The position numbers and the translations under genes are program-made. A stretch of DNA of 64,000 nucleotides from Monosporascus cannonballus. Its lineage: Eukaryota > Ascomycota > Sordariomycetes > Xylariales. A model generated the notes under the pieces. The model was not told the DNA's origin, made no database searches, and worked only from the letters and a program-made list of their open reading frames with translations. The stretch's first letter is position 1. Every line of letters starts with the position of its first letter. Below are positions 60,547 through 64,000 of the stretch, piece by piece. The stretch spans positions 7,429 to 71,428 of the forward strand of contig QJNS01000235.1 in assembly GCA_004154925.1 (NCBI GenBank). Direction: 5' to 3'.

Positions 60547-60983
60547 TGTGACGAGCTTGGGGTTTAACCAACTATTAAACCTTAGTCGTACGGGTTTATG
60601 TTGGTAGGAGTATCGTGGGAATCTGAGCAATGAAGTAACTTAGTCACGTCTCTTAATACCAAGGGCGTAAAAGCATATTGCAAACGATTAATATTGATAA
60701 ATGTTATAAGTTGGTATTATTTAAACTATAAAAATAATAAACGTATATATAGTTTTTTTCTATTAGCTGGATTATTACCAGCAAGTTAGCGATCCGGCTT
60801 ATTAGTTTACCGTCAATAAGTTAGTAATCCGGCTTATTGGCTTATTACTAGTAAGTTGGTGATCCGGCTTATTGGTTTATTATTAGTGAATTAGTAATTT
60901 ATTACGTAACCTGCCTTACCACGTATTTATGGTTGGGTTATGTCAGACCGTTTCTGGGGGCCGTAACGCGTTGGACCATGATA
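60547..60983 (-). repeat. 3' LTR of chromovirus C3
   Basis: 437 bp. The first about 110 bp are nearly unmutated and share the GGTTTAA / TTAAACC inverted repeat with C1 and C2. A 35-bp tandem repeat (AAGTTAG..ATCCGGCTTATT) runs about 60779-60900 in 3-4 copies. Confidence 0.85.
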
Positions 60984-61051
60984 CGATCTCCCCCTTTTAC
61001 AAATCTTGCCTTTAAGAATTTTTTTTGGTAAGCTTTTTGTATTTCTTTAAT

Positions 61052-61590
61052 ATGTTTTCCGGTATATCCAAGCGTCGTTTTCGCAAATCCGAATAACGAC
61101 TTATCCTGGCTAATTTAATTGAATTCGAAGGTTTTAACGCGAGATTTTGTTTTTTTTTATTTTACCCTGCAGCTTAATTATCAAATAATGGACGGGGTTT
61201 TCGTTATAAGGAATATGTTCGTCGGGGTCGTTCGTACAACGGGATAAAAAATCCATATTTTTATAATTAATCGTTATATTACGGAATTAAAAAAATTAAA
61301 AAAGGAAAAGCTGGCGGCCGAAAATTCTTCGTTCAATGTTTTTACGCGTTTTTTTTCGTATATGTCGTTATTTTTAATATTATTAATCCCAGGATGCGAA
61401 ATTTATTAATCGTATCATTTAATTCTTAAACGATTTTAACGATTTTGCGTAATTAAAGTTAAAGTTTGTATTTGAGATATAGGCCGTAAATAAAATAGAT
61501 ATTATTAATTGAAATACGGTAAATTAAGGGTTTTTTCCTTAGATTTGGTAAATTGAAATATTATTATTTCGAATAGCTTTATTGTTATTA
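61052..61590 (+). pseudogene. Antisense zinc-cluster-like ORF of chromovirus C3
   Basis: This lies on the plus strand, opposite to pol, 68 bp inside the left LTR. It starts with an ATG (MFSGISKRRFRKSE), then LIEFEGFNARFC and EYVRRGRSYNG. The last resembles an ECVRRGRSC-type zinc-cluster segment with two Cys changed to Tyr. It has the same place and strand as the ORFs in C1 (21886) and C2 (32698). Function unknown. Confidence 0.5.
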
Positions 61591-61594
61591 GTAA

Positions 61595-64000
61595 AACTTT
61601 TTTAATAAGTATTAGGCGCCAATAAGGTTTTGAATAAGTTTTTAAATGTTTTCGGAATTTAAATATTTTTTTTTCATTTAATTAGGTATTAGGTAAATTT
61701 GTTTCGTTTTCGTATATTGAATAATTTTTTTATTTCGTACGCTTATTCGTTTTTTGCCTTTATGTTATTTTATGCCGTATATATTTTAATTATATTCGTT
61801 ATAAATTAGAATAGAAAAATATAAAAAATTAAATAGAATTTAACTTTTAGTAAAAGTTTTAATTAATAATTATTTTCTGAGATTTTTTTTGATAATTTTA
61901 TATAAATCGATATATTTGAAATTAAGTTTTTTATTAGGTTTTTTATTTGAATATTTTTGGTAATAAGAAAAACTATTTCCCTTTTTTCGAAAATTAATTT
62001 TTTTAACCTTTTTGAATTATAATATTTATTTATTTATCTTCGTACGAATTTTAATTTTAATTTTATTTTTTAATATACTTATCGTAATTATTCCGACGTA
62101 AAAATTATTTTAATATTAATTAAATCGTTATTGCGTATTTGTTTTATAAATCTTTGACGTAAAACTAAAATTTTCGTTTACCGGTTTTATTTTAATATTT
62201 TCGTAATAACTGGTATTATAAATTCATTATGTAATTAATACTTTTTTAATTTAATTATTCTGTTTATAATTAATATAATATGGTAAGTAAGCTTTTTAAA
62301 TTCGATTTATTCGTTTCATTTATTTATCTGTTTAAGGTTTAAATATATTGGATAATTTATAATTTAAGTTAATTTATATTATTATATTTTGTTAACATTT
62401 AAATATAAATATCGAGTTTTTATTTAAAATCAGTTCCATAAGTAATCCGTATATATTAAAAACGTATTTATAGAAAATATATATTATTTATTCGGTATTT
62501 GTATTTTCGTAATATAATAAAAAATAAAAAGATTTCGTAAATCGATTAACGATTACGAAAATATTATCGTGGTATATCTTTATAATTAGATTTTTTAATA
62601 CAAAAAGTTTAATAATAAAGTCGAATATAATTAAATATTATGGTTATTTTACGATTAATAATAATTATAATTTTTCGTATAATTTATATTGTCGACTTTT
62701 TACTTTGGCGCAAATATCGTATTGCCGTATACGTTTTTATACCGTTAATTTTATTTTAAGAAAAAAATATATATAATAAAGCCGTTTAAAGTTTTGTAAA
62801 TCGTTAAATATTCGTATAATTACTATTCGTATATTTTTCGTATTAAATCTTTTTATATTTTTCTAAAACTTATATTTTTTTTATCTTTTGGTTTTTTAGG
62901 AAACTGTCATTATATTATTATATTTTTTGATGCATATCATAAAGTACTGCCAGAATTATTGTAATCTGTTATAAACGTAAATATCTTTTTTCGTAACAAT
63001 ATCCAAAATTATATAACTAATTTTGACAAATTTTATTTCGAGGTTTAGTCGTTTACTTAAGGCATTTGCTTTATTATTCTCTGAGCTTTTCCTATAAATA
63101 ATAACGAAATCCAAATTTACCTATTTTTTCGTATATCTTAATTATCGTTTTGTAAATTTCCTGGTCGTAATAAATCGGGTAAAGTTTTAATAATCTATAT
63201 AAACCTTAATTTAATATAAATTTCGATTTAAAAAGTACCTGAATTCGCAAAATACCGAAATAATAATTATAAATTCCTTATTTAAAATACCGTAATTAAA
63301 TTTATCTCCTTTTAATTTATACGAAAAAAATATAATAAGGTATAATTTACTTTAAATATTTCGTTATTCGATTATTACGTTTAACGCGTAATCCGAAATA
63401 TCGGTTTTTAATTTAACGAGGCGATTTAAATCGTACATAATTAGTACTGGCTTATTAATAATCGTATCCTTAATATTTTAAAATACTTTCTCTGTATTTG
63501 GCGTTTATATAATTCTTTTCTTTTTTCGTAAGATTTATTAAAGGTATAATTATTTTACTAAAATTTCGAATAAATTTGTTGTAATAATTGCCGATTTTAA
63601 GGAATACCTGTACTTCCTTAATTATTGTTAATATTTGTTATTTTATAACTGCGACGATTTTTTAGGATTTATTTTAATATATCCTGGGATAAAAATATAT
63701 TTTAAATATTTTATTTTGTATTTGTAAATTGATTTTTTTTATTAATAAGTAACTTTGCGTTTTGTAAAATTTAAAAAACTTTGTAAACGTATTTTACGTA
63801 TGTTTTTTTTTGTTTCCGAAAAAATAAAAATATCGTCGAGATAACAAATGACGAAAATATCAAGATATTTTCAAAATATATAATTTATTATTTTTTAAAA
63901 AATTATTAATTCGTTCGTAAACCCCATCGGCGTAATTAAATTTTTAAATAATTTATATTTCGTTTTCAAATTTATTTTTTATTCTTATTTTTTAATCCGA
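61595..64000 (-). pseudogene. Pol relic of chromovirus C3 (3' part)
   Basis: From the right edge, the minus strand reads FVICYLDDIFIFS (RT active site with both Asp codons kept). Integrase-like sequence with stops follows near 62700-62600, then the chromodomain relic at 61700-61595. The 5' part of the gene lies outside the window. Confidence 0.7.

Larger units (their letters stand above)
60547..64000 (-). mobile_element. Ty3/Gypsy chromovirus C3, partial, RIP-mutated
   Basis: The left LTR (60547-60983) starts TGTGACGAGC and ends GATA. A purine tract (AAAAGGGGGAGATCG on the minus strand) follows at 60984. A chromodomain relic lies near 61700-61595, and the RT box YLDD is intact at 63843-63832. 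The element leaves the window before its 5' LTR. The pentamer before the LTR is GTTCG; the partner cannot be seen. It is the same lineage and orientation as C1 and C2. Confidence 0.85.

Overview
The window is nuclear DNA of a filamentous ascomycete (Pezizomycotina, most likely Sordariomycetes). The genes have short introns of about 54-147 nt with GT..AG ends and CTNAC-type branch sites, and the proteins are typical fungal orthologues. Large AT-rich blocks show the marks of repeat-induced point mutation (RIP): few CpA/TpG, much TpA, surviving CpG, and coding frames full of stops. No species can be named from the sequence alone.

Layout. (1) 0.4-8.0 kb is a gene-dense housekeeping segment: tRNA pseudouridine synthase PUS1 (+), a Mediator subunit Med22-like gene (-) and a five-exon HAM1-like lipid-binding-fold protein (-). 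(2) 8.0-11.8 kb has normal composition and no gene I can support. (3) 11.8-38.9 kb is a RIP-mutated retrotransposon block. A Ty1/Copia element (147-bp LTRs at 11830 and 31181, minus strand) carries two nested Ty3/Gypsy insertions: element A (13973-19551, plus strand) and chromovirus C1 (21444-28335, minus strand, 5-bp TSD GTAAT). After a short unmutated island comes a second chromovirus, C2 (32237-38919, minus strand, TSD TAAAC). (4) 40.0-44.7 kb holds a degenerate RNA-ligase-like gene (+) and an unrecognised three-exon gene with a 21-nt microexon (-). (5) 44.7-54.4 kb is gene-poor: a tRNA-Ser-like relic, a 651-bp TA-flanked inverted-repeat element, a histidine-kinase pseudogene and a bZIP gene whose C-terminal tandem repeat is cut by a stop codon. 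(6) 54.4-59.3 kb holds an MFS sugar transporter (-), wrecks of a CBM1-bearing secreted protein and of a protein kinase, and a 5'-truncated actin/Hsp70-fold gene. (7) 59.5-64.0 kb is again RIP-mutated: a Copia gag relic (+) broken by a third chromovirus, C3, which runs off the window.

The window is a housekeeping edge next to a transposon-rich accessory region in which host-gene copies are decaying. The most unusual structure is a zinc-cluster-like ORF that lies antisense to pol, between the chromodomain and the 3' LTR, at the same place in all three chromovirus copies although their LTRs have diverged. No CRISPR array, prophage, biosynthetic cluster or intact tRNA/rRNA gene was found.
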